DNA from: Ruegeria arenilitoris
GTDB taxonomy: Bacteria > Pseudomonadota > Alphaproteobacteria > Rhodobacterales > Rhodobacteraceae
Length of the DNA stretch: 64,000 nucleotides
NCBI RefSeq assembly: GCF_013035425.1
Contig: NZ_WQHX01000001.1
Coordinates: 558,001 to 622,000, forward strand
Direction of reading: 5' to 3'
This document shows, piece by piece, positions 9,541 to 18,713 of the stretch. Under the pieces are notes generated by a model. That model worked only from the letters and a program-made list of their open reading frames with translations, did not search any database and was not told the origin of the DNA. Each line of letters begins with the position of its first letter. The stretch's first letter is position 1. A program made the position numbers and the translations under genes.

Positions 9541-10404
9541 GTGCGGTATGACTCTCTCGAGCATTTTCAGAAATGGGCACCATCAACCTTAGCCCAGGGC
9601 CCCGTGGCGTTGTTGTTTGCTGAAGATGATGTTGAGTTGGACAGTACCCTGCGCCATCATCTGAGGCTTGGTTTCAAGTCAGTTATTGTCTTTCTGCCTG
9701 ATCAGTTCGCTTTGGAAGCTGAGCTTGAAGCCAAGATTCATCGTATAACATTAAACTGCGCGCCACGCGATGTAGTCTTTGACACGGTCAATCGCGTCAT
9801 AAAGGCCGCGCCCGGTGTTTGGTTTTACTACGGATACAATGCCGAATATCTGTTTTACCCCTTTTGCGAGACACGAAGCGTAGAAGAGTTGCTCGCCTTT
9901 CACTCCGAGGAAAGACGCGACTCAATGATGGCTCATGTTGTCGACTTGTACGCAGATGATTTGGACGTCTTTCCTAACGGGGTAGCGCCAAATCACGCGA
10001 TGCTGGACAGTACAGGTTACTACGCGCATGCGCGACACGACTCTGAAGGACAGCCGCTGGAGCGGCAACTGGACATGTCAGGTGGACTGCGGTGGCGATT
10101 TGAAGATCAAATTCCTTACGAGCGCCGACGCATCGATCGGGTCGCTCTGTTCAGGGCTCGAAAAGGGTTATTGCTGCAGCCGGACCATACTTTCAACGAG
10201 CCGGAGTACAACACGTACTCCTGTCCTTGGCACCACAATCTATCCGCCGCTGTGTGCTCTTTCCGCGCGGCGAAGGCGCTCAAGTCCAATTCAGGATCGA
10301 CATTTGACATTCCAAGTTTTCGATGGTGCAAGTCGGTTCCGTTCGAATGGAAATCGGAACAACTGATGGATTTGGGACTGATGGAACCTGGGCAGTGGTT
10401 CTAA
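9541..10404 (+). CDS. Uncharacterised protein, possibly glycosyltransferase-like
   Basis: About 287 residues with no signal peptide or membrane segment, and no family I can name with confidence. It has an N-terminal alpha/beta stretch (GPVALLFAEDDVELDSTLRH, FKSVIVFLP) that resembles the opening of family-2-like glycosyltransferases seeking a missing sugar-nucleotide site. The C-terminal half holds many Trp, His and Arg residues. The start is unclear: the frame opens at 9406 inside miaB. I chose the GTG at 9541; an in-frame TTG near 9499 is possible. It is divergent from miaB and ends six bases before the convergent dioxygenase gene. Codon use looks like that of its neighbours. Confidence 0.6.
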   Translation: MRYDSLEHFQKWAPSTLAQGPVALLFAEDDVELDSTLRHHLRLGFKSVIVFLPDQFALEAELEAKIHRITLNCAPRDVVFDTVNRVIKAAPGVWFYYGYNAEYLFYPFCETRSVEELLAFHSEERRDSMMAHVVDLYADDLDVFPNGVAPNHAMLDSTGYYAHARHDSEGQPLERQLDMSGGLRWRFEDQIPYERRRIDRVALFRARKGLLLQPDHTFNEPEYNTYSCPWHHNLSAAVCSFRAAKALKSNSGSTFDIPSFRWCKSVPFEWKSEQLMDLGLMEPGQWF

Positions 10405-10410
10405 GCAGAC

Positions 10411-11208
10411 TCAGTGTTGCAACAACATCGGAAACCAATCCTCCCGCAGGCGTTGGCCAGGCACCATGTCGTGTCCCGGAAATGGCGGTGAAGTACGACC
10501 CGGGCGCTGAACATAGCGGGCATCGTCGCCCACCAGCCTTAGCGAGAAGGCCCGGCGGCTGATATCAGATTGATTGCCGCGTGCGCCGTGTAATGTACGA
10601 AAATTGAACGCTACTGCGTCGCCAGGTTCCATTTCGAATTCGACGATCCTCATGCCTTCGACATCTGGGTCAGGCACCGGGATATATTGCCCTTCATCCG
10701 CAAAAAAACCTTCTTCCGATACCCACCGCGTCGGAAGCACTTCTTTTTCCCAACGGTGAGATCCCGCCACGCAACGTAGCGTAGCCTGGCTAACCGGATC
10801 GAGCGGCGACCAAAAACTGATAGTTTGCTGGCCTTCGACAAAATAATAAGGCCCGTCCTGATGCCAAGGCGTAGCCATCGAAGTACCTGGGTCTTTTACC
10901 AGAACGTGATCGTGGAACATCTGAACTGATTGTGACTGCATCAGATCGGCAGCCACTTCTGCTGCAGGCGAAGTTTCAATCACAGCCCGGAATTGTGGAA
11001 TTCGTGACCAGTTGCAGTAATCGTCAAAGAATCGCCCTGTCTCTCCGGATTTCTTGTTTTCCGAGGCATAAGGCCCGGGTGCGGCCATGTTCGCGGCAAC
11101 ACCCTCACGTAATTCGTTCACATGATCAGCAAACAAACCCTTGACCAAAACGACTCCATCCATCTGGTAGGTGTCGATCATTTCCTGGGTTACAAGTCTG
11201 TGAGGCAT
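10411..11208 (-). CDS. Phytanoyl-CoA dioxygenase (PhyH) family oxygenase
   Basis: This 265-residue member of the Fe(II)/2-oxoglutarate oxygenases has the expected HxD in TPWHQDGPYY, the distal His in LHGARGN and a 2-oxoglutarate-binding Arg shortly after (SRRAFSLRLVGDD). The substrate cannot be told; PhyH proteins hydroxylate acyl-CoAs, ectoine and many small molecules. The ATG at 11208 has GGAG eight bases upstream. It lies downstream of irr on the same strand with a 132-base gap, so co-transcription is possible but not obvious. Confidence 0.85.
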   Translation of the reverse strand: MPHRLVTQEMIDTYQMDGVVLVKGLFADHVNELREGVAANMAAPGPYASENKKSGETGRFFDDYCNWSRIPQFRAVIETSPAAEVAADLMQSQSVQMFHDHVLVKDPGTSMATPWHQDGPYYFVEGQQTISFWSPLDPVSQATLRCVAGSHRWEKEVLPTRWVSEEGFFADEGQYIPVPDPDVEGMRIVEFEMEPGDAVAFNFRTLHGARGNQSDISRRAFSLRLVGDDARYVQRPGRTSPPFPGHDMVPGQRLREDWFPMLLQH

Positions 11209-11340
11209 TAAAGGCTCCGGAAAATCGTTCGATTGATCTGTTCATATTTGAATCGTGCCATCAATTCCAATTGCGACACGACGTCTTAATGAATCTGAGC
11301 CGCAGAAAATTTTCCGCACTCAAGGAAATTCAGATCAATT

Positions 11341-11790
11341 TCAGGATTTCTTTCGAAGACGAATGACGACGTCTACGGACGCTATCTCAACGCCCTCGGG
11401 CGCTTCCGGGAGCCGTTGGATCACCAACTCATCAGACGGCGCATCGCTTAATCGGCCTTGTTCTTCCCAGAAAAAGTGCGGGTGATCATGAGTGTTGGTA
11501 TCAAAATAACTTTTCGAACCGTCAACCGTGATCTCTTGCAGAACGCCCGCGTCACAAAATGCTCGCAAAGTGTTGTAAACCGTAGCCAACGACACCGGGT
11601 CACCATTATTTTTTGCAGACTCGAACAGACTTTCGGCAGTGACATGTCTGTGTCGGCCATCGCCAACCAGTAGCTCTGCCAAAGCAACCCGCTGACGCGT
11701 TGGTCGCAACCCGGCATTGACCAGCCAATCTGTCGCTATGTCACGGCTCTGAGGTGTCATGTGTCCGATACCCATTTTCGCTAAACTCAT
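11341..11790 (-). CDS. irr: Irr-type Fur-family iron regulator
   Basis: This 149-residue Fur-family protein has a winged helix around LRPTRQRVALAELLVG and LATVYNTLRAFCDAGVL, then the His-rich THDHPHFFWEEQG metal/heme region. It resembles alphaproteobacterial Irr, which reports heme status and controls iron genes. The GCPWHD heme-regulatory motif known from Bradyrhizobium Irr is absent. The position, divergent from fabA, is one I associate with Irr in Rhodobacterales and supports the call over other Fur proteins. An ATG ten codons downstream (MTPQSRD) is an alternative start. Confidence 0.85.
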   Translation of the reverse strand: MSLAKMGIGHMTPQSRDIATDWLVNAGLRPTRQRVALAELLVGDGRHRHVTAESLFESAKNNGDPVSLATVYNTLRAFCDAGVLQEITVDGSKSYFDTNTHDHPHFFWEEQGRLSDAPSDELVIQRLPEAPEGVEIASVDVVIRLRKKS

Positions 11791-11811
11791 ATATAAGTGC
11801 TCTCGACCCGC

Positions 11812-11827
11812 AATTTCAAATGAAATT
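11812..11827. promoter_or_regulatory. Palindrome in the irr-fabA divergent region
   Basis: AATTTCA and TGAAATT are perfect inverted arms with a two-base spacer, lying 22 bases upstream of the irr start and 121 bases upstream of fabA. It could be an operator for Irr autoregulation or for a fatty-acid regulator. It does not match the published Irr box (TTTAGAA-type) closely, so the protein that reads it is unknown. Confidence 0.4.
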
Positions 11828-11947
11828 CAATCGCAAAGATTGTCGTAACCACAGCATGATGTGGCGCGCCACTCTTGCAGGACCTTGCATACGGGTGCTA
11901 GACGAGGCCAGATATTACGAACGGACCCTGGCAGGAGAGGCGGCAGA

Positions 11948-12457
11948 ATGGCCCAATTCCCGAGCAGTTTTGACAAGGACGATCTGCTGAAGTGCGCCCG
12001 CGGCGAACTATTCGGCCCAGGCAACGCGCAATTGCCTGCCCCGCCAATGCTGATGATGGATCGGATAACTGATGTTTCAGAGGACGGCGGAGAGTATAAC
12101 AAGGGACATGTCGTTGCCGAATTCGACATCACTCCCGATCTTTGGTTTTTTGACTGTCACTTTCCGGGCAACCCAATCATGCCTGGCTGCTTGGGCTTGG
12201 ACGGGCTTTGGCAATTAACTGGCTTCAACCTTGGCTGGCGTGGCTGGCAGGGGCGCGGTTATGCGCTGGGTGTCGGCGAGGTCAAGCTGACTGGTATGGT
12301 GCGTCCCGACCGCAAGATGTTGACGTATTACGTGGATTTTACAAAGGCCGTGCAGACACGTCGCCTGACCATGGGCGTAGCAAATGGCCGAGTCGAAGCT
12401 GATGGCGAATTGATCTATCAGGTCAAGGACATGAAGGTTGCATTATCCGAGAGCTGA
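11948..12457 (+). CDS. fabA: 3-hydroxydecanoyl-ACP dehydratase/isomerase FabA
   Basis: This 169-residue enzyme dehydrates 3-hydroxyacyl-ACP and isomerises trans-2- to cis-3-decenoyl-ACP, the branch point for unsaturated fatty acids. The catalytic pair is visible as His71 in [11 protein letters not shown] and Asp85 in [12 protein letters not shown]. The ATG at 11948 matches the family start; the open frame continues 29 codons upstream without homology. An AGGAG lies upstream at long spacing. It is the first gene of a fabA-fabB-fabI operon, divergent from irr. Confidence 0.96.
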   Translation: MAQFPSSFDKDDLLKCARGELFGPGNAQLPAPPMLMMDRITDVSEDGGEYNKGHVVAEFDITPDLWFFDCHFPGNPIMPGCLGLDGLWQLTGFNLGWRGWQGRGYALGVGEVKLTGMVRPDRKMLTYYVDFTKAVQTRRLTMGVANGRVEADGELIYQVKDMKVALSES

Positions 12458-12505
12458 CCCCAGCTGTCGGATACATTGCACTAAACGGAACACAGGAGTA
12501 CGCTT

Positions 12506-13735
12506 ATGCGTCGCGTCGTCGTCACCGGTCTGGGGGTTGTGTCCTCAATCGGAAACAATGCCGAAGAGGTTTTGACCTCGCTCAAAGCGGGCAAATCCGG
12601 GATCGAAGCGAATGAGCAGATGGTTGAACATGGCTTTCGTAGCCAGATCGCCGGGACTCTAAAGATCGATGTAACCGAGCATGTGGACAAGCGCACTCTT
12701 CGTTTTATGGGTCCAGGCGCCGCTTACGCACACATTGCCATGAATCAGGCAATCGAGGACTCGGGTCTGAGCCTGGAACAGGTCGTGAATCCCCGTACTG
12801 GACTTGTCGCTGGATCCGGCGGGCCATCGACCAGCGCGATGTTGACCGCCCACCAGACGGTTCTGAAAAACGGCGCGACCAAGCGCATTGGTCCCTTTGC
12901 TGTACCCAAGTGCATGTGCTCGACTATTTCAGCCAACTTAGCCACGGCCTTCAAAATCAAGGGAATCAATTACTCGATCACTTCGGCCTGTTCGACTTCT
13001 CTGCATTGCATCGGAAATGCTGCCGAGCAAATCATGATGGGTAAGCAAGATGTTATGTTTGCCGGTGGCGGCGAAGAACTGGATTGGACCCTGTCCTGTC
13101 TTTTTGATGCAATGGGTGCAATGTCATCGAAGTTCAATGACACCCCGGAAAAAGCGTCGCGGGCTTTTGATCAGAACCGCGATGGGTTCGTGATTTCCGG
13201 TGGAGGCGGCATTGTGGTTCTCGAAGAACTCGGGCACGCGTTGGCACGTGGCGCCAAGATCTACGCCGAGGTCACCGGCTATGCGGCAACATCGGATGGT
13301 CACGATATGGTGGCCCCATCTGGCGAAGGTGGCGAGCGCGCAATGCGTTTGGCTTTGTCGACCCTGCCCGAAGGTCGAACTGTCGGATATATCAACGCTC
13401 ACGGCACCTCGACCCCGGTCGGAGACGTGGGTGAGGTGGAGGCGGTGCGCCGTATTTTTGGCGAAGGCAATGTTCCACCGATCTCGTCAACCAAATCAAT
13501 GACGGGCCATGCGCAGGGCGCAGCTGGCGCGCTTGAGGCGATTTTCTGTCTTTTGATGTTGCACCACGACTTCATTACTCCATCGATCAACGTGGAAACG
13601 CTTGCCGAAGGCATTCAGCCCGGTGAAATTGCGACTCAAGTCGTTGAAAACGCAGGCTTGGATAGTGTCATGACCAACAGCTTTGGCTTTGGCGGCACAA
13701 ATGGATCCATGGTTCTGTCAAAATATAACGGGTGA
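12506..13735 (+). CDS. fabB: Beta-ketoacyl-ACP synthase I FabB
   Basis: This 409-residue condensing enzyme extends unsaturated intermediates made by FabA. The Cys-His-His triad is intact: Cys162 in ITSACSTSLH, His299 in INAHGTSTPVGD and His335 in MTGHAQGAAGA. An ACAGGAG site precedes the ATG. It lies 48 bases after fabA and ends a few bases before the fabI start, so the three genes form one operon. Confidence 0.97.
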   Translation: MRRVVVTGLGVVSSIGNNAEEVLTSLKAGKSGIEANEQMVEHGFRSQIAGTLKIDVTEHVDKRTLRFMGPGAAYAHIAMNQAIEDSGLSLEQVVNPRTGLVAGSGGPSTSAMLTAHQTVLKNGATKRIGPFAVPKCMCSTISANLATAFKIKGINYSITSACSTSLHCIGNAAEQIMMGKQDVMFAGGGEELDWTLSCLFDAMGAMSSKFNDTPEKASRAFDQNRDGFVISGGGGIVVLEELGHALARGAKIYAEVTGYAATSDGHDMVAPSGEGGERAMRLALSTLPEGRTVGYINAHGTSTPVGDVGEVEAVRRIFGEGNVPPISSTKSMTGHAQGAAGALEAIFCLLMLHHDFITPSINVETLAEGIQPGEIATQVVENAGLDSVMTNSFGFGGTNGSMVLSKYNG

Positions 13736-13740
13736 ATAAC

Positions 13741-14532
13741 ATGTCGGATCTTCTCAAGGGTAAACGCGGCCTGATCATGGGCGTGGCCAATGATCGCTCT
13801 ATTGCCTGGGGCATCGCCAAGGCCATGCATGAGGCAGACGCCGAGCTTGCGTTCACCTATCAGGGCGACGCATTCGGAAAGCGCCTTGCACCATTGGCCG
13901 AAAGCCTTGGCAGCGATTTCATGGTGGATGCAGACGTCACTGACGATGCCTCATTAGATCACGCCTTTCAAGAATTGGCTGCCCGTTGGCCAACGATCGA
14001 TTTTGTGGTTCACGCTATCGCTTATTCTGACAAATCAGAGCTGACCGGACGGTTTCTCAACACTACCAGGGCCAATTTCAAACACTCGCTCGATGTGTCA
14101 GCGTATTCATTTATCGAGATCGCCCGTCGGGCTTATCCGCTGATGAAAGACAACGGCGGAACTCTACTAACTTTGACTTATCAGGGGTCGAACAAGGTGG
14201 TGCCGAATTATAACGTCATGGGTGTTGCTAAGGCTGCATTGGAATCCGCGACTCGGTATCTGGCCAATGATCTCGGCCCTGAAGGTATTCGTGTAAACGC
14301 GATTTCCCCTGGCCCTATGAAAACACTGGCAGGTGCCGCTATTGGTGGTGCGCGCAAGACCTATAAGTTTTGCGACCAGAATGCGCCGATGCGTTCAAAC
14401 GCAACGCTCGAGGCAGTAGGCGGCACTGCTGTTTACCTGGCTTCGGATGCCGGGATGTATACTTCGGGAGAAATTATTCGCGTCGATGGCGGATTTCACA
14501 TTCTTGGCATGCCGCAACCAGACGCAATGTGA
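13741..14532 (+). CDS. fabI: Enoyl-ACP reductase FabI
   Basis: NAD(P)H-dependent enoyl-ACP reductase of the short-chain dehydrogenase superfamily. The N-terminal cofactor motif reads GVANDRSIAWGIAKA; Tyr147, and the YxxxxxxK pair Tyr157/Lys164 (YNVMGVAK), mark the FabI active site. I chose the ATG at 13741 rather than the GTG at 13732 because relatives start with MSDLLKGKRG. It is the last enzyme of the fab operon. Confidence 0.97.
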   Translation: MSDLLKGKRGLIMGVANDRSIAWGIAKAMHEADAELAFTYQGDAFGKRLAPLAESLGSDFMVDADVTDDASLDHAFQELAARWPTIDFVVHAIAYSDKSELTGRFLNTTRANFKHSLDVSAYSFIEIARRAYPLMKDNGGTLLTLTYQGSNKVVPNYNVMGVAKAALESATRYLANDLGPEGIRVNAISPGPMKTLAGAAIGGARKTYKFCDQNAPMRSNATLEAVGGTAVYLASDAGMYTSGEIIRVDGGFHILGMPQPDAM

Positions 14533-14591
14533 CCTTATCTTTCCCTGTTGGTGTCAAGATTTCACCACGTTTCCGATGCAGGGATTGCGGC

Positions 14592-14786
14592 ATGAGCAAA
14601 CTTGATCAGATACTTGCAAGCAATGGTCGTACCCTCGCGTCTCAGAAGAAACCCGGGATTCGCAATGGTCGCGCGCGTCTCTTGCTGGTAACCTTAGTTG
14701 GCCTACTGACCGCGTTTTTGTTTTTTACGCAGCCTCAGGTCGTTTCTGCCTTTGAATCGCTTCTGCACGGGTTTGCCGATCTTTGA
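14592..14786 (+). CDS. Small single-span membrane protein
   Basis: This 64-codon frame has a basic N-terminal half (KKPGIRNGRAR) followed by one clear hydrophobic helix (LLLVTLVGLLTAFLFF), so it would be a small inner-membrane protein with the basic end in the cytoplasm. AGGGA lies seven bases before the ATG. It follows fabI by 59 bases and ends just before the convergent FKBP gene. No function can be assigned; it may be a small gene of the fab transcript or a chance frame. Confidence 0.5.
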   Translation: MSKLDQILASNGRTLASQKKPGIRNGRARLLLVTLVGLLTAFLFFTQPQVVSAFESLLHGFADL

Positions 14787-14795
14787 AAGTCTGGA

Positions 14796-15224
14796 TCAGT
14801 TTATCGAGACAATCTCAATGTCGAAAATCAGATCCTGACCGGCCAGCGGATGATTTGCATCCAAGGTGACCGTCGCCTCATCACTATCTACAACGGTAAC
14901 AGGTACAGCTTGCCCATCAGGCGTCTGCATCTGCAACTGACTGCCTGGATCAAGCGGGATATCGTCTGGTATCCCCTCTCTTGGAATTTGCTGCCTCATA
15001 CCCGGATTGATCGGACCATAAGCTTCCGTGCAGGGAACTTCGACACGTTTTTTTTCACCGATTGCCATTCCCGGAAGGGCGGCGTCGAGGCCAGGAATGA
15101 TTTGGCCTGAACCAACCGCGAACTTCAAAGGATCACGTCCGTCGGAACTGTCGAAAACTTTGCCGTCCAAAAGTGTTCCCGTGTAATGAATGCGAACAGT
15201 GTCGCCTTGTTTGATAGTGGTCAA
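14796..15224 (-). CDS. FKBP-type peptidyl-prolyl isomerase, SlyD-like
   Basis: This 142-residue protein has the SlyD arrangement: an FKBP domain (VRIHYTGTLLDGKVFDSSDG, and VGSGQIIPGLDAALPGMAIGE) with an inserted flap segment containing EAYGPINPGMRQQIP, ending in HPLAGQDLIFDIEIVSI. These are cytoplasmic foldases and chaperones. The histidine-rich metal-binding tail of E. coli SlyD is missing. The start is a TTG at 15224 with GGAGG five bases upstream. Confidence 0.92.
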   Translation of the reverse strand: MTTIKQGDTVRIHYTGTLLDGKVFDSSDGRDPLKFAVGSGQIIPGLDAALPGMAIGEKKRVEVPCTEAYGPINPGMRQQIPREGIPDDIPLDPGSQLQMQTPDGQAVPVTVVDSDEATVTLDANHPLAGQDLIFDIEIVSIN

Positions 15225-15354
15225 TTCGGCCTCCAGCCTCAGGGCATGAGCGGCCTAAACTAGAGCATGGCCCGACATAATGGAATAGAATTCCCTAAGC
15301 ACTTTAAAGCCTCATATTCTTGTGTCACCTTGCGCGCGATCGCGGGAGGAACCG

Positions 15355-16041
15355 ATGGCTATTACAACCTGTATTTTTGACGCCTATGGCACACTATTCG
15401 ATGTGACCGCAGCCGCCCGTCAAGCATCTGCCGAGCCAGAGTTCGAAGCGCTTCGTGACAAATGGCCTGAATTGGCAGCTCACTGGCGTCTGAAACAATT
15501 GCAATATACATGGCTGCGTGCAGTTGCGAATGCCCACGCAGATTTCTGGGATGTGACACAGGACGGCCTTGACTGGTCACTGGAGGCCACTGGGCTGCAA
15601 GGTGACGACAGGCTAAGGCAAAGACTGTTGGACCTGTACTGGGAGTTACAAGCATACCCTGAGGTTCCAGAAATGTTGGCGGCTCTAAAGGCCGGAGGCC
15701 TGCAAACGGCCATTCTTTCCAACGGGTCGCCACCGATGTTGGACGGAGCGGTACAGTCGGCGGGGATCGAAGAATTACTTGACGATGTGCTGTCGGTTGA
15801 AGCCGTAGGAGTCTTCAAACCTCACTCTCGTGTCTACGATCTGGTGCAAAAAAGGTTTGGTTGCGACCGAGACGAAGTGCTTTTCGTCAGTTCGAACGGG
15901 TGGGATGCCGCTGGCGCAAGTGGATATGGTTTTATTACTGCGTGGGTCAACCGCGCAAATGAACCTATGGATCGACTACCCTGGACGCCAGCGCATGTTC
16001 TGCCCAACCTATCGACGATCCCAGCTTTGGCAGGTCTTTAA
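15355..16041 (+). CDS. Haloacid dehalogenase, type II
   Basis: This 228-residue HAD-superfamily protein carries the type II haloacid dehalogenase motifs: the Asp9 nucleophile in FDAYGTLFD, SNGSP, a Lys in GVFKPHSRVYDL and SSNGWDAAGASGYGF. Members hydrolyse L-2-haloalkanoates, though many related enzymes serve other small phosphorylated or halogenated substrates. GGGAGGA precedes the ATG at 15355. Its stop overlaps the start of the following hydrolase by one base, so the pair is coupled. Confidence 0.9.
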   Translation: MAITTCIFDAYGTLFDVTAAARQASAEPEFEALRDKWPELAAHWRLKQLQYTWLRAVANAHADFWDVTQDGLDWSLEATGLQGDDRLRQRLLDLYWELQAYPEVPEMLAALKAGGLQTAILSNGSPPMLDGAVQSAGIEELLDDVLSVEAVGVFKPHSRVYDLVQKRFGCDRDEVLFVSSNGWDAAGASGYGFITAWVNRANEPMDRLPWTPAHVLPNLSTIPALAGL

Positions 16042-16868
16042 TGGCGTTCTTTACGACATCCGATGGTCTGCGAATCCACTACGAGGACAGTGGCACGGGC
16101 AAGCCTCTGTTGTGCCTCGCAGGATTGACCCGAAACAGTCGTGATTTCTCGTTTTTTGCGCCACACGCCAACGACTTGCGCATGATCACGATGGATTATC
16201 GGGGGCGGGGAAAATCAGACTATGACCCCGATTTCATGAACTATAACGTACTTAGAGAAGCACATGACGCCATCGAATTATTGGATCATTTGAACCTTGA
16301 TAAGGTGACGATACTGGGCACATCTCGTGGTGGCTTAATCGCGATGGCGTTAGCGGCAAGCAATCCTGATCGTCTGGCTGGTGTTATTCTGAACGATGTC
16401 GGACCGGTCATTGAACCGGTGGGTATAGCAAAAATCATGGATTATGTCGGCAAAGAACCAGTCGCAGCCACTTATGACCAAGCCGCCGCCCTTATCCAAC
16501 AAGAAATGGAGCCAAAATTTCCGGGCGTCCCTTTGGAAGTCTGGAGGCAACAGGCTGAGATCCAGTATGCCAAGTCGAAAAGTGGATTGGAATTGCGGTA
16601 TGATGGCGCGTTACGAAAAGCGCTGCTTGAACAAGCCGCGGCTGGCGCAACTCCTGACCTGTGGCTATTTTTCGAAGCCTTGCGAAACATCCCGACCGGT
16701 GTGATCCGGGGAGAAAACTCGGACGTTTTGGGGGTTGATACAGTGCAAAAAATGCATGAGAGGCATCCTGGTCTGATCTCGGTCGAAGTGCCAGATCGTG
16801 GGCACGTGCCATTTCTGAATGAACCACAATCACTGGCCATCATCCGCAAAGTATTGGACGCATCATGA
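16041..16868 (+). CDS. Alpha/beta hydrolase
   Basis: This 275-residue alpha/beta hydrolase has the nucleophile elbow GTSRGG and a C-terminal catalytic His in DRGHVPF. No signal peptide is present. The natural ester or lactone substrate is not evident. It overlaps the dehalogenase before it by one base and the PLP enzyme after it by four, which places it in the middle of a coupled three-gene unit. Confidence 0.85.
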   Translation: MAFFTTSDGLRIHYEDSGTGKPLLCLAGLTRNSRDFSFFAPHANDLRMITMDYRGRGKSDYDPDFMNYNVLREAHDAIELLDHLNLDKVTILGTSRGGLIAMALAASNPDRLAGVILNDVGPVIEPVGIAKIMDYVGKEPVAATYDQAAALIQQEMEPKFPGVPLEVWRQQAEIQYAKSKSGLELRYDGALRKALLEQAAAGATPDLWLFFEALRNIPTGVIRGENSDVLGVDTVQKMHERHPGLISVEVPDRGHVPFLNEPQSLAIIRKVLDAS

Positions 16869-17839
16869 GCACGATGGAAATGATCGAAGCCGCGGCTCAA
16901 CGGTTGAATGGACATGTTCGCGAGACGCCCTTGCTGTCCTCGCCCTTTTTGGATGAAATCGCTGGTCGTAAGGTTCTGGTGAAACCGGAGTGCCTGCAAC
17001 ATACAGGCAGTTTCAAGTTTCGCGGCGCTTGGTCTGCCATCTCTGCCTTGACCGAGGTTTCGCGCCAATGCGGAGTGATTGCCTACTCGTCGGGTAACCA
17101 TGCGCAAGGAGTGGCATACGCTGCTGCGCAACATGGGGTGGCGTCAGTCATCGTTATGCCATCCGATGCACCGCAACTTAAAATCGATAACACGCGCGCC
17201 TTGGGTGCCGAGGTCGTATTGTATGATCGCGCCAATGAAAGCCGCGAAGAAATTGGCGAATCCCTTGCCGCAAAGCGTGGATTGTCATTGATCCGACCTT
17301 ATGACGAACCACTTGTCATCGCGGGCCAAGGCACGGTTGGTCTGGAATTAGCGCGTCAGGCAGGCGATGCGGGTGTCACCGAAGCCGATGTGTTGATCTG
17401 CTGTGGAGGTGGCGGCCTGACTGCCGGTATTTCGCTGGCGCTAGAGGGCCATTCCCCAGGATTGCGGCCCCGCCCATGCGAACCTGAGGGTTTTGACGAT
17501 GTGAAACGTTCATTGCTGACAGGACACATCCAAAGTAACAATGCCGTCTCAGGCAATATCTGCGATGCGATCCTGACACCGCAGCCGGGAGATGTCACAT
17601 TTCCGATCCTGAAGCGGCTTTGCGGTCCAGGACTTGCCGTCTCAGAGACAGAAGCACTTCGCGCAATGGCGCAGGCTTTTCTTAGGTTAAAGATCGTTTT
17701 GGAACCAGGTGGCGCAGTTTCACTGGCTGCAGCGTTGTTCCGGGCGGATGAAATCAAGGGCGAAACGGTTATAGTCGTCGCCTCAGGCGGAAACGCCGAC
17801 CCGCAGGTTTTTGCGCAAGCATTGGATTTCCTGACCTGA
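16865..17839 (+). CDS. PLP-dependent threonine/serine (or hydroxyaspartate) dehydratase
   Basis: This 324-residue fold type II PLP enzyme has the lysine in GSFKFRGAWSA, the substrate loop SSGNHAQGVAYAA and the phosphate-binding CCGGGGLTAGI. It lacks the C-terminal ACT regulatory domain of biosynthetic threonine deaminase, so it is more like the catabolic dehydratase, serine racemase or threo-3-hydroxyaspartate ammonia-lyase group. The position in a catabolic operon favours degradation of a hydroxy-amino acid. The ATG overlaps the previous stop by four bases. Confidence 0.87.
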   Translation: MSTMEMIEAAAQRLNGHVRETPLLSSPFLDEIAGRKVLVKPECLQHTGSFKFRGAWSAISALTEVSRQCGVIAYSSGNHAQGVAYAAAQHGVASVIVMPSDAPQLKIDNTRALGAEVVLYDRANESREEIGESLAAKRGLSLIRPYDEPLVIAGQGTVGLELARQAGDAGVTEADVLICCGGGGLTAGISLALEGHSPGLRPRPCEPEGFDDVKRSLLTGHIQSNNAVSGNICDAILTPQPGDVTFPILKRLCGPGLAVSETEALRAMAQAFLRLKIVLEPGGAVSLAAALFRADEIKGETVIVVASGGNADPQVFAQALDFLT

Positions 17840-17913
17840 CAACCCGCAGTGCGGGGTGCATATTTGATAGATCGGGTCCGTTTGGCGGAAACAGGCAGGA
17901 TGGGATATTTACC

Positions 17914-18702
17914 ATGAACATTGTCGACCTCGGGGATGTACAGTTGCATTGCCGAATTGATGGCGATCCGCATGGCGCCCCTTTGGTTCTGGTGAACTCG
18001 CTGGGAACAGATTTGCGTCTATGGGACCTCATGTTGCCGTTCTTACCCAATGGATTGAAAGTCATTCGCTACGACAAGCGCGGACACGGACTTTCGTCAG
18101 AACCACCGGGGCCATATTCCATGGGTGCATTAGTGCATGATGCAGAAAGGCTCTTAGATTATCTCGAAATCAAAGATTGCGTATTTGTCGGCCTTTCCGT
18201 TGGCGGGTTGATCGGTCAGGGACTGGCCGTCAAACGTATGGACACGGTACGAGCGCTAGTTTTGTCAAACACCGCTGCCAAGATCGGTACTCCTTCGATC
18301 TGGCAGGATCGCATCAATGCTGTGCAATCCGGTGGAATCGAAGCAATTGCAGACGCGACTATGGAACGTTGGTTTTCCCGTGATTTTCGCGCAAAACCGG
18401 AAATGAACCTTTGGCGTAACATGATGACACGACAGCCGGTTGATGGTTATTTGGGATGTTGCGCGGCCATTTCGGGAACAGATTTCTACACACCCACTAG
18501 CGGGTTACGCTTGCCAACGCTCGGCATCGCCGGCAGTGAGGACGGCTCGACCCCACCCGATCTGGTCCGCGAAACGGTTGATCTGGTACCCGGTTCCCAA
18601 TTCGAGCTAATCAGACGAGCCGGTCATTTACCTTGCGTCGAACGTCCCAAGGAATACGCGACTATTCTTGGCGATTTCATGACCCGGATCGGTCACATTT
18701 AA
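17914..18702 (+). CDS. pcaD: 3-oxoadipate enol-lactonase-like hydrolase (PcaD-like)
   Basis: This 262-residue alpha/beta hydrolase closely follows the PcaD pattern: LVLVNSLGTDLRLWD near the start, RYDKRGHGLSS, the nucleophile elbow GLSVGGLIGQGLA and the terminal RRAGHLPCVERP. PcaD opens beta-ketoadipate enol-lactone in the protocatechuate pathway. No other pca genes are nearby, so either the pathway is scattered or this is a relative acting on another lactone. It is the first of two neighbouring hydrolases, 11 bases apart. Confidence 0.82.
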   Translation: MNIVDLGDVQLHCRIDGDPHGAPLVLVNSLGTDLRLWDLMLPFLPNGLKVIRYDKRGHGLSSEPPGPYSMGALVHDAERLLDYLEIKDCVFVGLSVGGLIGQGLAVKRMDTVRALVLSNTAAKIGTPSIWQDRINAVQSGGIEAIADATMERWFSRDFRAKPEMNLWRNMMTRQPVDGYLGCCAAISGTDFYTPTSGLRLPTLGIAGSEDGSTPPDLVRETVDLVPGSQFELIRRAGHLPCVERPKEYATILGDFMTRIGHI

Positions 18703-18713
18703 AGGAGCCTTCT

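Noticed and set aside
11302-11317. Inverted repeat after irr as a terminator
   Set aside because: The arms have a mismatch, there is no loop or U-tract in the leftward direction, and it may be part of the promoter of the next gene.
16472-17134. 220-codon reverse frame across the hydrolase and dehydratase genes
   Set aside because: It crosses two well-supported coupled genes on the other strand and shows no domain features.
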